Positions 12,787 through 23,599 of a stretch of DNA of 64,000 bases are shown in pieces; positions within the stretch are counted from its first letter, which is position 1; each line of letters starts with the position of its first letter. Both the position numbers and the translations under genes were made by a program. The notes beneath the pieces are model-generated. The model was not told the DNA's origin. It saw nothing but the letters and a program-made list of their open reading frames with translations, and ran no database searches. The stretch is from Sternotherus odoratus (taxonomy: Eukaryota > Chordata > Testudines > Kinosternidae), in the NCBI GenBank assembly GCA_032164245.1, contig JAVMKO010000006.1, positions 1,875,001-1,939,000 of the forward strand. Reading direction: 5' to 3'.

Positions 12787-13222
12787 GATAATTTCCTAAC
12801 AAAAAATGCTCCATCCAACATGAAGGAATTCTATATTAGACCTCGTCTTGACAAATACAGAGGATTTGTTCACAGTACTAAACTTCAGTGGTAGCTTAGA
12901 TAACAATAATTATGTTCTGTGCAAACAGAATAAAGCCCAAAACAGTAATATATATGTGGTGCTTAAACGGGTTACTTTCACAAAGATAAAAACATTTATT
13001 GTCCAGAAGAACTGGGAGAAAGAATTTAAATGGAAAAATGTGAATTGGGAAGTGTTTAAAATATTTTACTAGATGTCCAAAAAAAGACAATCCCACAAAT
13101 GAGAAAGAGGTTAAAAACATGCTGATTTAGAGGGAAAGTGAAAGCAGCTATGAAAAATAAAATAAAGTAAACCCACTATATAACACAGGGGGAAAGGGGG
13201 AAGTCGATAGCCATGAATGAAA

Positions 13223-13600
13223 GAATCATACAAATGTAGGACTGGAAGAGATTTCGATAGACCTGCCTCAGTGCAAGGAACTGGACTGCACGACCTACGT
13301 ATTATCTAGACCATCCCTGACAGGTGTTTGTCTAACCCCTACCTCCCTAGGTAATTTGTACCAGTGTTTGACTATCCTGACAGTTAGGAAGTTTTGCCTA
13401 ATGTCTAACCTCAATCTCTCTTGCAATGTAATCCCATTGCTTCTTGTCCTGTCTGCAGGGGATAGGGAAAACAGTTTATCATCCTTCTCTTTAGAACGAT
13501 CTTTTATGTACTTGAAGGCTGTGAGCATGTCCACCTCAGTCTTCTCTTCTCCACACTAAATAAATCCATTTTTTCAATATTTTCTTGTAGGACTGTTGTA
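13223..13600 (-). mobile_element. CR1 LINE 3' fragment
   Basis: Antisense CR1 3' portion. Recognisable blocks are 'atgtaggactggaagagat', 'cctgacaggtgtttgtc', 'cctaatgtctaacctcaatc' and 'tatgtacttgaaggctgtg'. In the minus frame it encodes the end of CR1 ORF2 (about 13295-13534), including the 'TRSNGI' and 'RLDIRQNF' motifs. The copy is 5'-truncated and decayed. Confidence 0.85.
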
Positions 13601-13639
13601 AATTAGAATGAAAATTAGAAGCTAGGAATTGTAGAAAAT

Positions 13640-14677
13640 TGATAAGGGAATAAAAAGTACAGGAGGAGAAATGTATGGCCAGCAGACAATAAGTTAAAGC
13701 ATATTATGAAAAAAAGGAACCCTAGTAATGGTACTGATGCATTACAATATGAAAATGATATAATTAGTAATAATGATGCAGAAAAGGCAGAAGTATTCCA
13801 TAAATATTTGTTCTGTATTTTGAAGAAAATCCAGAAGATGTATTTCATGGTGATGAGAAGAAATATATTCCTTTCCATCAGTACCTGTGGAGAATGTTAA
13901 ACAGCAGCTGTTGATGCTATACATTTTTAAAATCAATCAGCAAACCTGAATCCAAGACTTTTTAAAGAGTTGGCCAAGGAGCTCTCTGAACCACTAATGT
14001 TGATTTTCTACAAGTATTGGAACACGGGGGAATTTTCAGAGAAATGGAAGATGGCTAAAGTGTCAATATTTTCAAAAGCATGACCCAGGTACTTATAGTC
14101 CTCAGAGCCAGACATCAATCCCAACCAAATAATAGAACGGCTGATATAGGAACCAATCAAGGCATTAAAGAGGGTAAAATAATGAATGCCAAGCAATATA
14201 TATTTATGGAAAATAAATACTGCACAACATTTTATTAAAAACTAGAATGATATGAAACAAACGTCACATATTAAATGGATTAAAAGCTGTGACAGTTATC
14301 AAAACATAATTATAAACGGGGAATCCTCATCAAGCCAGTGTGTTACATGTGGGGTCCCGTAGTCATTTGTGCTCCAGTTTGCTGATGACAAAGCAGTAAA
14401 TAATGAGGACAGATCGCTGACACAGTGGGATGGGGTGGATCACTTGGTGTTTCAGCACAGCCAAATGTAAGGTAATATATTGAGGAATAAAGAGTGCAGG
14501 CTACTAACAGGTTGGGGACACTATCCTGGGAAGCAGGAACTCTGAGAAGGACTTGGGGTCATGGTGGACAATCAGTTGAACATGAGCTCCCAGTGTGACG
14601 CTGTGGCCAAAAGGGCTAAAGGAACCTCTGGATGTATAAATGATGGAATATTGAGTGGGAGTAGGGAGATTATATTA
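13640..14677 (+). mobile_element. CR1/L3-type LINE ORF2 fragment, 5' part
   Basis: A decayed RT-region fragment. The peptide 'NNDAEKAEVFHKYLF' resembles the CR1 segment just before RT. Further on come text equivalent to the CR1 'RELA...PL..IF..SW' motif (about 13950-14060) and the 3' phrase 'tgaacatgagctcccagtgt'. Many stops and frameshifts are present. The copy is interrupted by a PLE at 14678-16278 and resumes at 16290. No functional protein remains. Confidence 0.85.
14667..14677. repeat. 11-bp target-site duplication, left copy
   Basis: agattatatta lies immediately left of the PLE insertion. The identical 11 bases occur at 16279-16289 immediately right of it, and the pair lies within continuous CR1 sequence. 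Confidence 0.9.
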
Positions 14678-14760
14678 AGAATCAGAGAGGTAGCCGTGTT
14701 AGTCTGGAATAGCAGAATGACAAAGAGTCCTGTGGCACCTTAAAGACTAACTAAAGTATT

Positions 14761-14805
14761 GAAGCATAAGCTTTCGTGGGCTAATAGTCACTTCGTCGGA
14801 TGCAA
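14761..14805 (-). ncRNA. Hammerhead-like fold in PLE 3' repeat
   Basis: Reverse complement of the family motif: ccgacga, an interrupted stem II (one arm mutated, 'agtca' for 'taccca'), gaaa and gcttatgc. It lies in the terminal repeat of the coding PLE copy. Core substitutions and the damaged stem make activity unlikely. Confidence 0.35.
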
Positions 14806-15007
14806 GCAGTGGAAGTGTCCAGGGGCAGGTATAGATAAGTAGGCAAGAACCAGGTTGGAGATAACAAGGTTAGTCCAATCAGGCTCAACCAGCTTTTTAT
14901 CTGTAATCAGGGAGGGTGGGGTATTCCTCTAGCAGCTGAACTGGAGATGTGAACTCCGAGAGAGGAGAAGCTGCCCCTGTAATTAGCGAGCCATTCAAAA
15001 TCTTTAT

Positions 15008-15453
15008 TCAATCCCAGATTGATGGCATCAAATTTGCAAAATGAATTGCAGCTCTGCAGTTTCTCTTTGCAGTCTGGTCTTGAAGTTTTTTTGCTGCAAG
15101 ATACTGACCTTTAAATCTATAATTGTGTGTACAAGGAAATTGAAGTGTTCTCCTACAGGTTTTTGTATATTGCCATTCCTGATATCTGATTTGTGTCCAT
15201 TTATCCTTTTTCGTAGGGATTGTCCAGTTTGGCCGATGTACATAGCAGAGGGACATTGGTGGCATATAATGGCATATATGACATTGGTAGATGTGCAGGT
15301 GAATGATCCAGTGATGGTGTGGCTGATCTGGTTAGGTCCTGTGATGGTGTTGCTGGTGTAGATATGTGGGCAGAGTTGGCATCGAGGTTTGTTGCATGGA
15401 TTGGTTCCGGAGTTGGAGTTATTATGGTGCGGTGTGCTGTTGCTGGTGAGAAT
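15008..15453 (-). pseudogene. PLE linker and GIY-YIG endonuclease
   Basis: In the same frame as the RT upstream of the stop, the sequence shows the cysteine cluster 'CNKPRCQLCPH', then 'YAII' and 'MYIGQTGQSLRKRIN' (the GIY and YIG halves of the nuclease motif), the conserved HKSD and the catalytic glutamate in PVGEHFN. The domain nicks target DNA to prime reverse transcription in PLEs. The C-terminus is shortened: one extra T in the run near 15040 shifts the frame and ends the protein early, compared with the copy at 42577-43173. Confidence 0.85.
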
Positions 15454-15455
15454 CT

Positions 15456-16278
15456 GCTAAAGGTTGGCAGGTTGTCTGTGTGCCAGGACTGGCCTTCCTC
15501 CGAAGGCCTGTGAAAGTGAGGGATTATTGTCCAGGATGGGTTGTAGATCACTGATGATGCGTTGGAGAGGTTTTAACTGAGGACTGTAGGTGATGGCCAG
15601 TGGTGTTCTATTGTTTTCTTTCTTGGGCTTGTCTTGCAGCAGCAGGCTTCTGGGTACACGTCTGGCTCTGTTGATCTGTGTCCTTATTTCCTTGTGCAGG
15701 TATTGTAGTTTTGAGAAAGCCTGGTGAAGATCTTGTAGGTGTTGGTCCCTGTCTGAGGGGTTGGAGCAAATACGATTGTACCTCAGTGCTTGGCTGTAGA
15801 CAATGGATTGTGTGGTATGTCCGGGATGGAAGCTGGTGGAATGGAGGTAGACATAGCTGTCGGTAGGTTTTCGGTATATGGTGGTGTCGATGTGGCCATC
15901 ATTAATTTGCTCCGTTGTGTCTAGGAAGTGGACTTCCTGTGTAGACTGGTCCAGACTGAGGTGGATGGTAGGGTGGAAGCTGTTGAAATCATGGTGGAAT
16001 TCTTCCAGAATTTCTTTCCCATGGGTCCAGATGATGAAGATGACATCAATGTAGCATAGATAGAGAAGGGGTGTGAGTGGACGAGAGATGAGGAAGCATA
16101 GTTCCAGGTCAGCCATAAAGATGTTGGCATACTTTGGGGCCATGCGGGTGCCCATAGCAGTGCCACTGGTCTGGAGGTATATATTGTCACCAAATCTGAA
16201 ATAATTGTGTGTGAGGATAAAGTCACAGAGCTCAGCAAATACTTGCGCTGTGGCATCATCAGGGATACTATTCCTAAC
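15456..16278 (-). pseudogene. PLE reverse transcriptase, C-terminal part
   Basis: The minus frame encodes the PLE RT palm and thumb region. The motif 'GTAMGTRMAPKYANIFM' is characteristic of Penelope RTs. The catalytic box reads CYIDVIFIIW where YIDD is expected, so the second catalytic aspartate is valine. 'FLDT' and 'IYRKPTDSYVYL' follow, as in other PLEs. The frame is open from the truncated 5' end to a single in-frame stop right after 'HRQPAN L'. The coding sense continues unchanged beyond that stop into the endonuclease linker. It is inactive because of 5' truncation, the D-to-V change and the nonsense codon. Confidence 0.85.
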
Positions 16279-16289
16279 AGATTATATTA

Positions 16290-16505
16290 CCGCTATAGTG
16301 GGCTGTTTTAATCCTGTGTCCAGTTCTGGTGTCCACAATTCAAGAAGGGTGTTGATACATTGGAGAGGGTTCAACAAACAACCACTAGAATGAGTAAAGG
16401 ATAAGAAAACCTGCCTGACAGTGATATGAGTGCCTTAAGTCTATCTATTCGGCTCAACAAAGAGAAGGTTAAGGAGTTACATATCACAGCGGTGATTATC
16501 ACAAT
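16290..16505 (+). mobile_element. CR1/L3-type LINE, resumed 3' part
   Basis: Continues the LINE broken at 14677: 'tgtgtccagttctggtgtcc', 'cacaattcaagaagggtgtt', 'gagagggttcaacaaac' and 'aaaacctgcctgacagtgat'. With the PLE and one copy of agattatatta removed, the two halves join in register with related copies at 37555-37620 and 60090-60250. Confidence 0.85.
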
Positions 16506-16556
16506 GGTCTCTAATATCTGTGACTATGGGCATATATAGAGCCCCCTGTAAAGAAA

Positions 16557-16697
16557 GGGTTCTCAAACGTCACTGCACCACAACCCCATTCTGATAAAAA
16601 AAAATTACGACACGACCCCACGAGAGGGGACTGAAGCCTGATCCTATTCAAGCCCTGCCATTTTGGGGTCCCAACCCACAGTTTGAGAACTGCTACT
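16557..16697. repeat. MITE with TTCTCAAAC terminal inverted repeats
   Basis: The left end is ggttctcaaacg and the right end is cagtttgagaactgc. The interior includes a short A run and 'gggtcccaaccca'. This is the terminal pattern of non-autonomous hAT/Charlie-type elements. Target duplication is not clear. Confidence 0.55.
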
Positions 16698-16699
16698 AT

Positions 16700-17916
16700 A
16701 AAGCCACCACTACTACAGCTTCCCCTATATCTTTTAGAGCACACCCCATATCATCTGTGGTATGGGCAGGGATCCCTGGCTCTCCTTGTTGCGACCCCTT
16801 ACACACTGCGTGTTAAGGAAAGAGGCCTTATAGTTGGTTCCATTTTTTCTCCCATGTTTACTGCATAAATAGCAATCACCGAGGAGAGAAGCAAAAGAAC
16901 CCTTTATTTAGAAGCAAATGCAAGCAAAGAGCTGAATGTTTGGATATTCTATGCCAGTTCTGAGCAGAGATGAATCCCTGAAAGCCAATTCCAATTACAT
17001 TCAAGGGATACGTAACCTTGTGAGCGGTACTAACTCAGCAGATTTAGTAAGCTTTCCCATGGGTTAGCCTATCTCTGAGCTCAAAACTTGCATAGCCTTA
17101 ACTGTTGTTATACCTTTGGGTGCAGTTTGTTCTTATTTGCAATGTTCTTTTGTGGTGAAGAGGGAGTGAAAAATATGTCAACATTTTCATGAGGAACGTA
17201 CAGAATTGAAATTTTCAGATAATAAGAATTCAGCTTTGGAATGTGTTATTTAAAGGTGAAGCCCAAACCTTCAATTACAGTGAAATTAAAACTCTGGCAG
17301 ATTATCAGAATATTCAGCTCACATACTGCAAAGTTTCATTTTAGTGTGTTTGTCTACAAACTACTGAAAACAAGGGAATTTGCGGCTAAACCGAAAGGAT
17401 GGAAAAGAGAATATTTGACCACTGTGAAACAGATCTTTAAACTACTGAGATAAACTCCGGGTATGATGCCTCTACATAAACAGATTGAGGCGAGGTTAAA
17501 TCCTCTGCAGTTTACACCTTTTTGGTTTTTGTTTTTAACATGTAAAAAGCAATTAGACCCCAGTTTGTTAGTGAAGACTGGTGGGTAGGGAAAAGTTCTC
17601 CATGTTTCAAAGGCATTCAAATCAGAATTTTGTAACTAACATTTGAAGAATAAAACACTCCAGTTCCATGATTGAACCCTGAACTGTTATCTAAGAAAAC
17701 AGTGTCTGTTTTACATGCGCCAGATTCTGCAACCTTTCTTTTAGGAAAAAACTTCCACTGGCTTCCGTGGAAATTTTGCTCAAGAAGACAACAGATTTTG
17801 GCCGAATTTGATGCCTGTTTTGTTACTCCTAAGTAAAGTAGGAAAATGTTCCATCAGAAAATGTCAATTCCATCAACTCAGCATATTCCACGGATATGCG
17901 TTTCATAGGTTCATAG
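16700..17916. other. No gene recognised
   Basis: AT-rich sequence without a recognised domain, RNA or repeat. Short open frames (for example around 17241-17453) are lysine-rich and show no family signature. Confidence 0.5.
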
Positions 17917-18161
17917 GGCTTGTCTTCATGGTGGGGGTAATGAGCTCTATAGAGCTCTGATTTCTTTGACTGATAACCTGTTGCACATTAATTGATTCCT
18001 GTAGACCCTACAGGTGTGCTTTAATATAGTGCTGTTTGAAGAGTACTACATTAAAGCGCACCAACAGTGCTCTTTAATATAGTACTCCAAACGCTCTAAA
18101 CATTAGTGCGTTTAGAAACCACAGTCGCTTGGGGTGCGCTATCCCACTGTGTAGACAAGCC
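17917..18161. repeat. Palindromic MITE with GGCTTGTC termini
   Basis: The left edge is ggcttgtcttcatgg and the right edge is ccactgtgtagacaagcc. Internal text such as 'ctttaatatagtgct' and 'agtactacattaaagcgc' is partly self-complementary. This is a short non-autonomous element with terminal inverted repeats. I could not confirm a target duplication. Confidence 0.65.
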
Positions 18162-18372
18162 TCCAAAGGGCCACTGTGGTTTTCTAGCTAATCTCCCCTA
18201 TCACACAGGCCAAAGAACTTCCCCAAAATAACTCTGAGCATTTCTTTTTAGGAAAACTTCCAACATGGATTTTAAAATGGTCAGTGATGAAGAACCCACC
18301 CCAACACATTATAATTACTCTCACTGGTAAATATGTCCGCCTGATTTCCAGACTTAGTTTATCTAGCTTCAA

Positions 18373-18646
18373 CATCATAAGAACATAAGAACATAAGAAC
18401 GGCCATACTGGGTCAGACCAAAGGTCCATCTAGCCCAGCATCCTGTCTACCGACAGTGGCCAGTGCCAGGTGCCCCGGAGTGAGTGAACCTAACAGGTAT
18501 GATCGAGCGATCTCTCTCCTGCCATCCATCACCCCCCATTGGATCATGTCAGACCTTTCTTTGCTGTCCTGATTAGTCTGCTATTATCGAATTTCTGTTT
18601 CCCATATAGGTACTTACAGAGTGATCAAGTCCCCCCTGAACATTCC
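18373..18646 (-). mobile_element. CR1 LINE 3' end, left part
   Basis: Starts with the antisense CR1 3' end: 'ataagaacataagaac', 'ggccatactgggtcagacc' and 'tccatctagcccagcatcct'. It then switches to L3-like text ('gtgatcaagtccccc'). Matching text resumes at 19792, across an LTR insertion. Confidence 0.8.
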
Positions 18647-19791
18647 TGTGACAGGTTTGGTCACAGAACCCCCCTTGGGACTGCCACCTGATAAGCTGAG
18701 AGTACCTCTGAGCCCATTTTCCCTGACAGCTTGGGATGTCATTACCCTGTCTTGTTGAACCAGACACGCTAGCCTGCTGCAAACACAGATCCAGGTTTGA
18801 ACCACGTCCCCCACAAGCTTCAGACTTAACTGAAAACAGCTTAAGAAATGCTCCTGTCTCTAGCACCCAGATACCCAGTTCCCAAGGGGATCCGAACCCC
18901 AAATAAATCCATTTTACTCTGTATAAAATTTATACAGGATAAACTCATAAATTGTTTGCCCTCTAGAACACAGATAGGGAGATATGCACAGCTGTTTGCT
19001 CCCCCTGGTATTAGTCACTAATAAGCAAAAAGTGATTGTATTAAATATAAAAAGTAGGATTTAAGTAGTTCCAAGTAATAACAGACAGAATAAAGTAAGT
19101 TACCAAGCAAAATAAAACAAAAACACGCAGGTCTATGACTAATATATTAGAAAACTGAATTCAGATAAAATCTCACGCTCAGAGATGTTCCAATCAGCTT
19201 CTTTCACAGACTGGACTCCTTCCTAATCTGGGCTCAATCCTTTCCCCAGTGCAGTTCTTGTAGTTCAAGTGGTAGCTAGGGGATTTCTCATGACTGCAGC
19301 CTCCTTCGTTCTGTTCCACCCCAAATATAGCTTTGACACAAAGTAGGCATATTTTGTCTCTCTGGGTCCCCATCCCTCCTTCTAAATGGAAAAGTCCCAG
19401 GTTTAAGATGGATTCCAGTACCAGGTGACATGGTCACATGTCCTGTGAGACCCCCCCAAAGCCTTCATTCTTCCTGGCCTGACTACCAGGAACACTTGCA
19501 AGTAAACAGAGCCATCCACAGTCAATTGTCCTGGTTAATGGGAGCTGTCAAGATTCCAAAGCACCGTTAATGGCCTACACTTTGCATAATTACAATAGGC
19601 CCTCAGGGTCAGATTTCATATTTCTAGTATCAGATACAAGAATGATACATACCTCCAACTAGGATGACCACACTCCGTAAGCTCTGTAATGATGCCTTAC
19701 AAGAGACCTTTTGCATGAAGCATATTTGAGTTACATTATATTCATACTCATTCACATATTTCCATAAAGCCATACGGAGTGCAACATCACA
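18647..19791 (-). mobile_element. Solo LTR, about 1145 bp
   Basis: On the minus strand the segment begins TGTGATGTTGCACTCCG and ends ...CCTGTCACA, which are the TG...CA ends expected of an LTR. CR1 sequence flanks both sides in register, so it is an insertion. No internal retroviral or gypsy coding region adjoins it, so it is a solo LTR from recombination. The flanking duplication has decayed; only 'att' is shared. It may belong to an endogenous retrovirus-like or gypsy family. Class is not assigned. Confidence 0.7.
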
Positions 19792-19930
19792 ATTGTCTCT
19801 GTGAAGCTAAACAGAGTGAGCCCCTTGAATCGATCGCTAAAAGGCAGATTTTCTGATCCTATCATCACGCTTGTGGCTCTTCTCTGTGTTGTGCTGATTC
19901 TGCCAAAGCTTTGGATGGAAATCAGGCAGG
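19792..19930 (-). mobile_element. CR1/L3 LINE, right part after LTR
   Basis: 'agctaaacagagtgagcccc', 'ttgaatcgatcgctaaaagg' and 'cttgtggctcttctctgt' continue the antisense LINE interrupted by the LTR at 18647-19791. Confidence 0.75.
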
Positions 19931-22290
19931 TTTCCTGCTACCTCACCTGCTCATCTCAGCAGCAGCCAGAATTTCCTGAGCTACTACAGCTTTCAGGCTC
20001 CTGCTGGGCTTCCACAGAACTGGGATTCCCAGGCTTTGTGGTTCACAGAGCTCCCAGGCTCTCAATCTGCCCACCTGCCAGACTGCCAGGTTCACTGGCT
20101 GGCCCACGACCTGGGTTCCCCAGTAACCTGCCTGTCCTGCTCCCCAGACAGCTGGCTCCTGGGGTCTGCCTAGCTGCCTGCTTCCCTGGGCAGACAGGCA
20201 AGCTGGCCAGCCACGGAGCCATGCGGCTGGCAAAGCCAAGTCTAGTTCCATTCTCTGTGTAAATGGAATTGTACCGGAAATCACTTCCCTTGACAATAGT
20301 GGGGTTGAACTTTTCATCCCGATTGGGGATGATTTAAAAAAAAATCATTTTCATCGTCGGCACCTTTGTTACCATCTCTGCAGACCTTCATGTGCAGGAA
20401 AACTGATCTTCTCTCCCTCCCGTCGAGGCAATCACTCCAGTGAGGGCTTTGGAAATTAGCGGGGTCGAGTGAAGAAGCTTGTACTTCCTGTCAATGCTGT
20501 ATGTGTTTTGAGGATAAACAGGGACCATCAGTGCTGTCAGTAAAGTCTCTTTCCTGAGCACTTGAATATCAAGACCAAAAAATGTCTGTAGTGAATATTG
20601 TGAATATTATGGCATGAGAATGAGTAATGGTACAAGCTAGCTGAAGACCCATTGAGGGGAACCAGAGATAGTCTTCTAGCCCCTAAAAGATATAACTGAG
20701 CATCTTTATGTTTGATCTCTGAAGACTGAACTATGAGAATAGAAAATAAACACATGCAAAAGAGAAGCCCATGGTTTTGGAATTCCACATACAAAGCACT
20801 ATGTTCATTAAGAAATGTTTGCAGGGTTGGACGCTTGATTTCTAAGACCACTCCCTAGTATACCAAAAAGTCAATCCTTCAGACTTGCCCTTGGTCATAT
20901 TAGGTTTACTTCTGCAGAAGAAGGTCATGACATTAGTTGATATTCTATTGGGGTCTGAAATAGACTGACACAGCCTAGACTTCAAATTATTGTGAGGAAT
21001 CTAGAAATGAAACAGGTCCGCTGCTCCATCTCCCTGCCAGGACAGGGACTCCCTAGTGAGAATTTACCATTGTATCCTGGTAATACACCACCTATAAATC
21101 CCCTTCAGAGATTATTCCCCAGATTAATGGATCTCTATGTCAAATCAAATGCCTTGATACCTGATCAGTATTTTCCCTTTCTGAATTTCAACCTATTGCT
21201 CCTACTTACTTATGTACCTTTTAATCTAAACTGCAATTCATCTCCCTCTTGCTGTTCACACCCGGAATATTATAGACTGGTACCATGTTTCCCGTCAGCC
21301 AGCCTATCCACTACACATATTCAGCTCTTCATTGTGACTTGTACAGTCATTTATCCCGTCCCTTTAACATCCCCATTAGACTCTGAACTCTCCCAATTTG
21401 CCAGTCTCCGGAGGGTAAGAAAACATTCCAAACATAGCAGACATTTACCGAGCGCTGACTTCTGCCTTCCTTCATGTGGCGATACCTCTGCATCCGCAAC
21501 TCAAAACCACAGCAGCCATGTTACCTGCCATATTGTCTTAGAAACTTCAGACTAATCTGCTGGCTGCCCTCTCACACCCAGTAAGTATCTTTCAGCAACA
21601 CGCTGGAAAAGTTTACACGTCCTTATTTGTACATTGTTTAAAGCTCCTTCCCACTTAGTATCAACTGCAGAGTTCACTCCCAGGCCGTTTGATCCCTCTT
21701 GTGAAGGTACCCAATAATACTGGAGTGGTGGTATAGTCATTCCAGGGGCAAACTCTGCTGTTCATCATGCCCCTTTATTGACTATCCATCAGCCAGTTTG
21801 AATCCAGTGGGCAGAAAATCAGGTTTCCTCCATTGACTGGAGGCATTGAAATGGAAGCTGAACGGTCCAATTTCATTTTCAATCTGAAGTGACGCGCACC
21901 GGAATGTCAATGCAGCCAAGATTTTTAAGTTCAGGTTGGCATCTTGTGTCCTGGGCACTAAGGAACCGTAATTCACTTATCTGATTGCACCGGATTGCCA
22001 CGTCACACAATTTCCCCTGGTCTGTGCAGTGTCTCTGGAAAGTTTGGCGCAGAGCTCTATATCGGAACCTTTATATGATTGCAGGGTTGTATGCTTGGGT
22101 ATTTTAGGAGAGCCCTGAAAAGGTCAGAGAATAAAGCGGCAGCCTGATACCTTGGTCCATTATTCTGTCAAGTGGAGTGTGCTGTGCGTGGAGGGTGAAG
22201 TGTCAGTTCATCTGTTAGTAAGATCACTATTTTCAGGCTCTAGTCATCAGAGAGGAGTGAAGAGAAAATGAGACGTTATTTCTGTTTGTC
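19931..22290. other. No gene recognised; GC-rich block and chance ORF
   Basis: A GC-rich block lies at 19945-20260 and is followed by 'aattgtaccggaaatcactt'. It has open frames on both strands rich in P, G and L. A 187-codon plus frame at 20992-21555 has no domain I recognise, many C/S/P residues and no flanking gene signals. I do not call either a gene. Confidence 0.45.
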
Positions 22291-22291
22291 C

Positions 22292-22589
22292 TAGGCTGCC
22301 TCTTTGTTGGTACAAACTGCACAAATCAAGAGACGTGACTGACAAGGGGCAACAGCGCACACACAGAAGCCCTGCATTAAGCAACAAGATCACATCTTTA
22401 GGAGACAACATGCTCCAAGTCTTAAATTGCAGAGAAGAGAGGAACTGCAGCCACAATGAGCTTGAGACCGGAGAAAGTGATGCTGCATTGATTGTTGCTT
22501 GCCTAGAAGCATGTCCAGAGGAGGAGGAAACACCAGTTGTGCTCATCAAGGCTGACAGAGGGGAGCCTTTTTGTTACACCTCTGATTGA
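22292..22589 (+). pseudogene. Open frame of unknown origin, possible TE-derived nuclease fragment
   Basis: A pyrimidine-rich stretch ending in 'ctgtttgtcctag' looks like a 3' splice site at 22291. It is followed by 99 open codons to TGA. The protein is hydrophilic. Near its C-terminus, 'ESDAALIVACLEACPEEEETPVVLI' style text (split here as ESDAALIVACLEAC and EEEETPVVLI) recalls the 'DAD..IV..A...' plus 'TTLIGEDTD' pattern of PIN-like nuclease domains in transposon-linked ORFs. The acidic GEDTD loop is replaced by KADRGEP. It could be a decayed TE protein, a terminal exon or chance. Identification is tentative. Confidence 0.25.
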
Positions 22590-23594
22590 CACTGGGTTCT
22601 CTTGCATACCTTGGGCTGGGATTTCTGCTCCATCTCATAAGCACACTGCAGTATTTCAAGACGTTCCACTTTCTCCTTTTCATTAGGAAGTCTCTTTTGT
22701 TCAGCAACAACACTGCTATTGATCAGGGAATCTCTCCCCTAAGCAGACATCCTAAAGTACAGTCAGTAAAAGGTTACCCCCTATTCAGCATCAGCACCGC
22801 ACCATGCGGCATTCTACACAATACCTTCATGTGCCTGTGGAAATTAACCCGCTTCGCAGATCGGCAGATTCCTGTATTTGAACATTCCCCTTGTGGCAAA
22901 ACTCAGGGTCGCAGAACTTTTGCCTCAGTTTCCCCATAATGATCTTTAGCCTACTCCCACCATAAAGGTGGCTGGGCCTTCTGGCCACACCACTGTAAAG
23001 CATTCACCTCCTTTCTGGGCAATGAAGTGCTATAGGCCCAGTCTGAAAACAAAAGTCTACTGGGCTCAGCCCCCTTCCCCACAGGCAGGATCCCAGCAGC
23101 ACCAGCCAAGCTCATTGTCGAACCAGGATTTCTAGGCTTCAGCCACCCAGGCCAGGTCTAGCCTTGTACCCAGGACTTCCAGCAGGCCCCACCCTCAGCC
23201 AGTTCCTAACTTGAGCCGAGCTCCTTGTCCCAGCATGGTGCAGCCTGTTTGCTCCTCTTCTCACCAAGCCCCAACAGCGGGGCTCTCCTCCCCTTCGGCC
23301 AGCTTAGGGTCTGGGGATACTGTTGGGGTGACTTGCAAGTGGCTCTGTAATCTGTCTCCTTTGGCTCTTTGCAGCACAAGATATTAAAACACTGTGGGAC
23401 TTAATTATTAACCAATCTAAGTTATTAACCAATCAGGATGCTTTTACAATTTCATTAACCAATTAAGGTATCAACTTGCATTAACTTAACTTATTTGCTG
23501 TGAGAATAATAATGCACTACTCTAAATGAACCAGTAAATTCACACAACTGTGGCTCTTTTGGGTAAGGTTGATCGCTAATTTCATCCCTGAATC
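22590..23594. other. No gene; CCAAT-bearing repeat near 23400
   Basis: No coding region is recognised. At 23405-23470 the phrase 'ttaaccaat' occurs three times at close spacing. The block after it ('atttgctgtgagaataat', 'aatgaaccagtaaattcac') looks like part of a dispersed repeat. Confidence 0.4.
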
Positions 23595-23599
23595 AATGA

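Larger units (their letters stand above)
14678..16278 (-). mobile_element. Penelope-like retroelement, 5'-truncated, with TSD
   Basis: This is a minus-strand PLE of 1601 bp. From its 5' end (16278) it carries the C-terminal half of the RT, a linker with a CCCH-type cysteine cluster, a GIY-YIG endonuclease and the family 3' terminal repeat ending in 'aatcagagaggtagccgtgt' (read on plus). The perfect 11-bp duplication on each side shows that it inserted as a 5'-truncated copy into a CR1 LINE. Coding damage is light, so the insertion is comparatively young. PLEs use GIY-YIG endonuclease and target-primed reverse transcription; that is established for the family. Confidence 0.92.

Noticed and set aside
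15041..15361. 106-codon plus frame across the PLE endonuclease
   Set aside because: Antisense shadow of the GIY-YIG coding sequence.
15201..15551. 116-codon minus frame in the PLE
   Set aside because: Shadow frame of the true endonuclease linker. The copy at 42577-43173 confirms the correct frame.
20992..21555. 187-codon open frame on plus
   Set aside because: No recognisable domain, low-complexity C/S/P composition, no splice or promoter context. Most likely chance.
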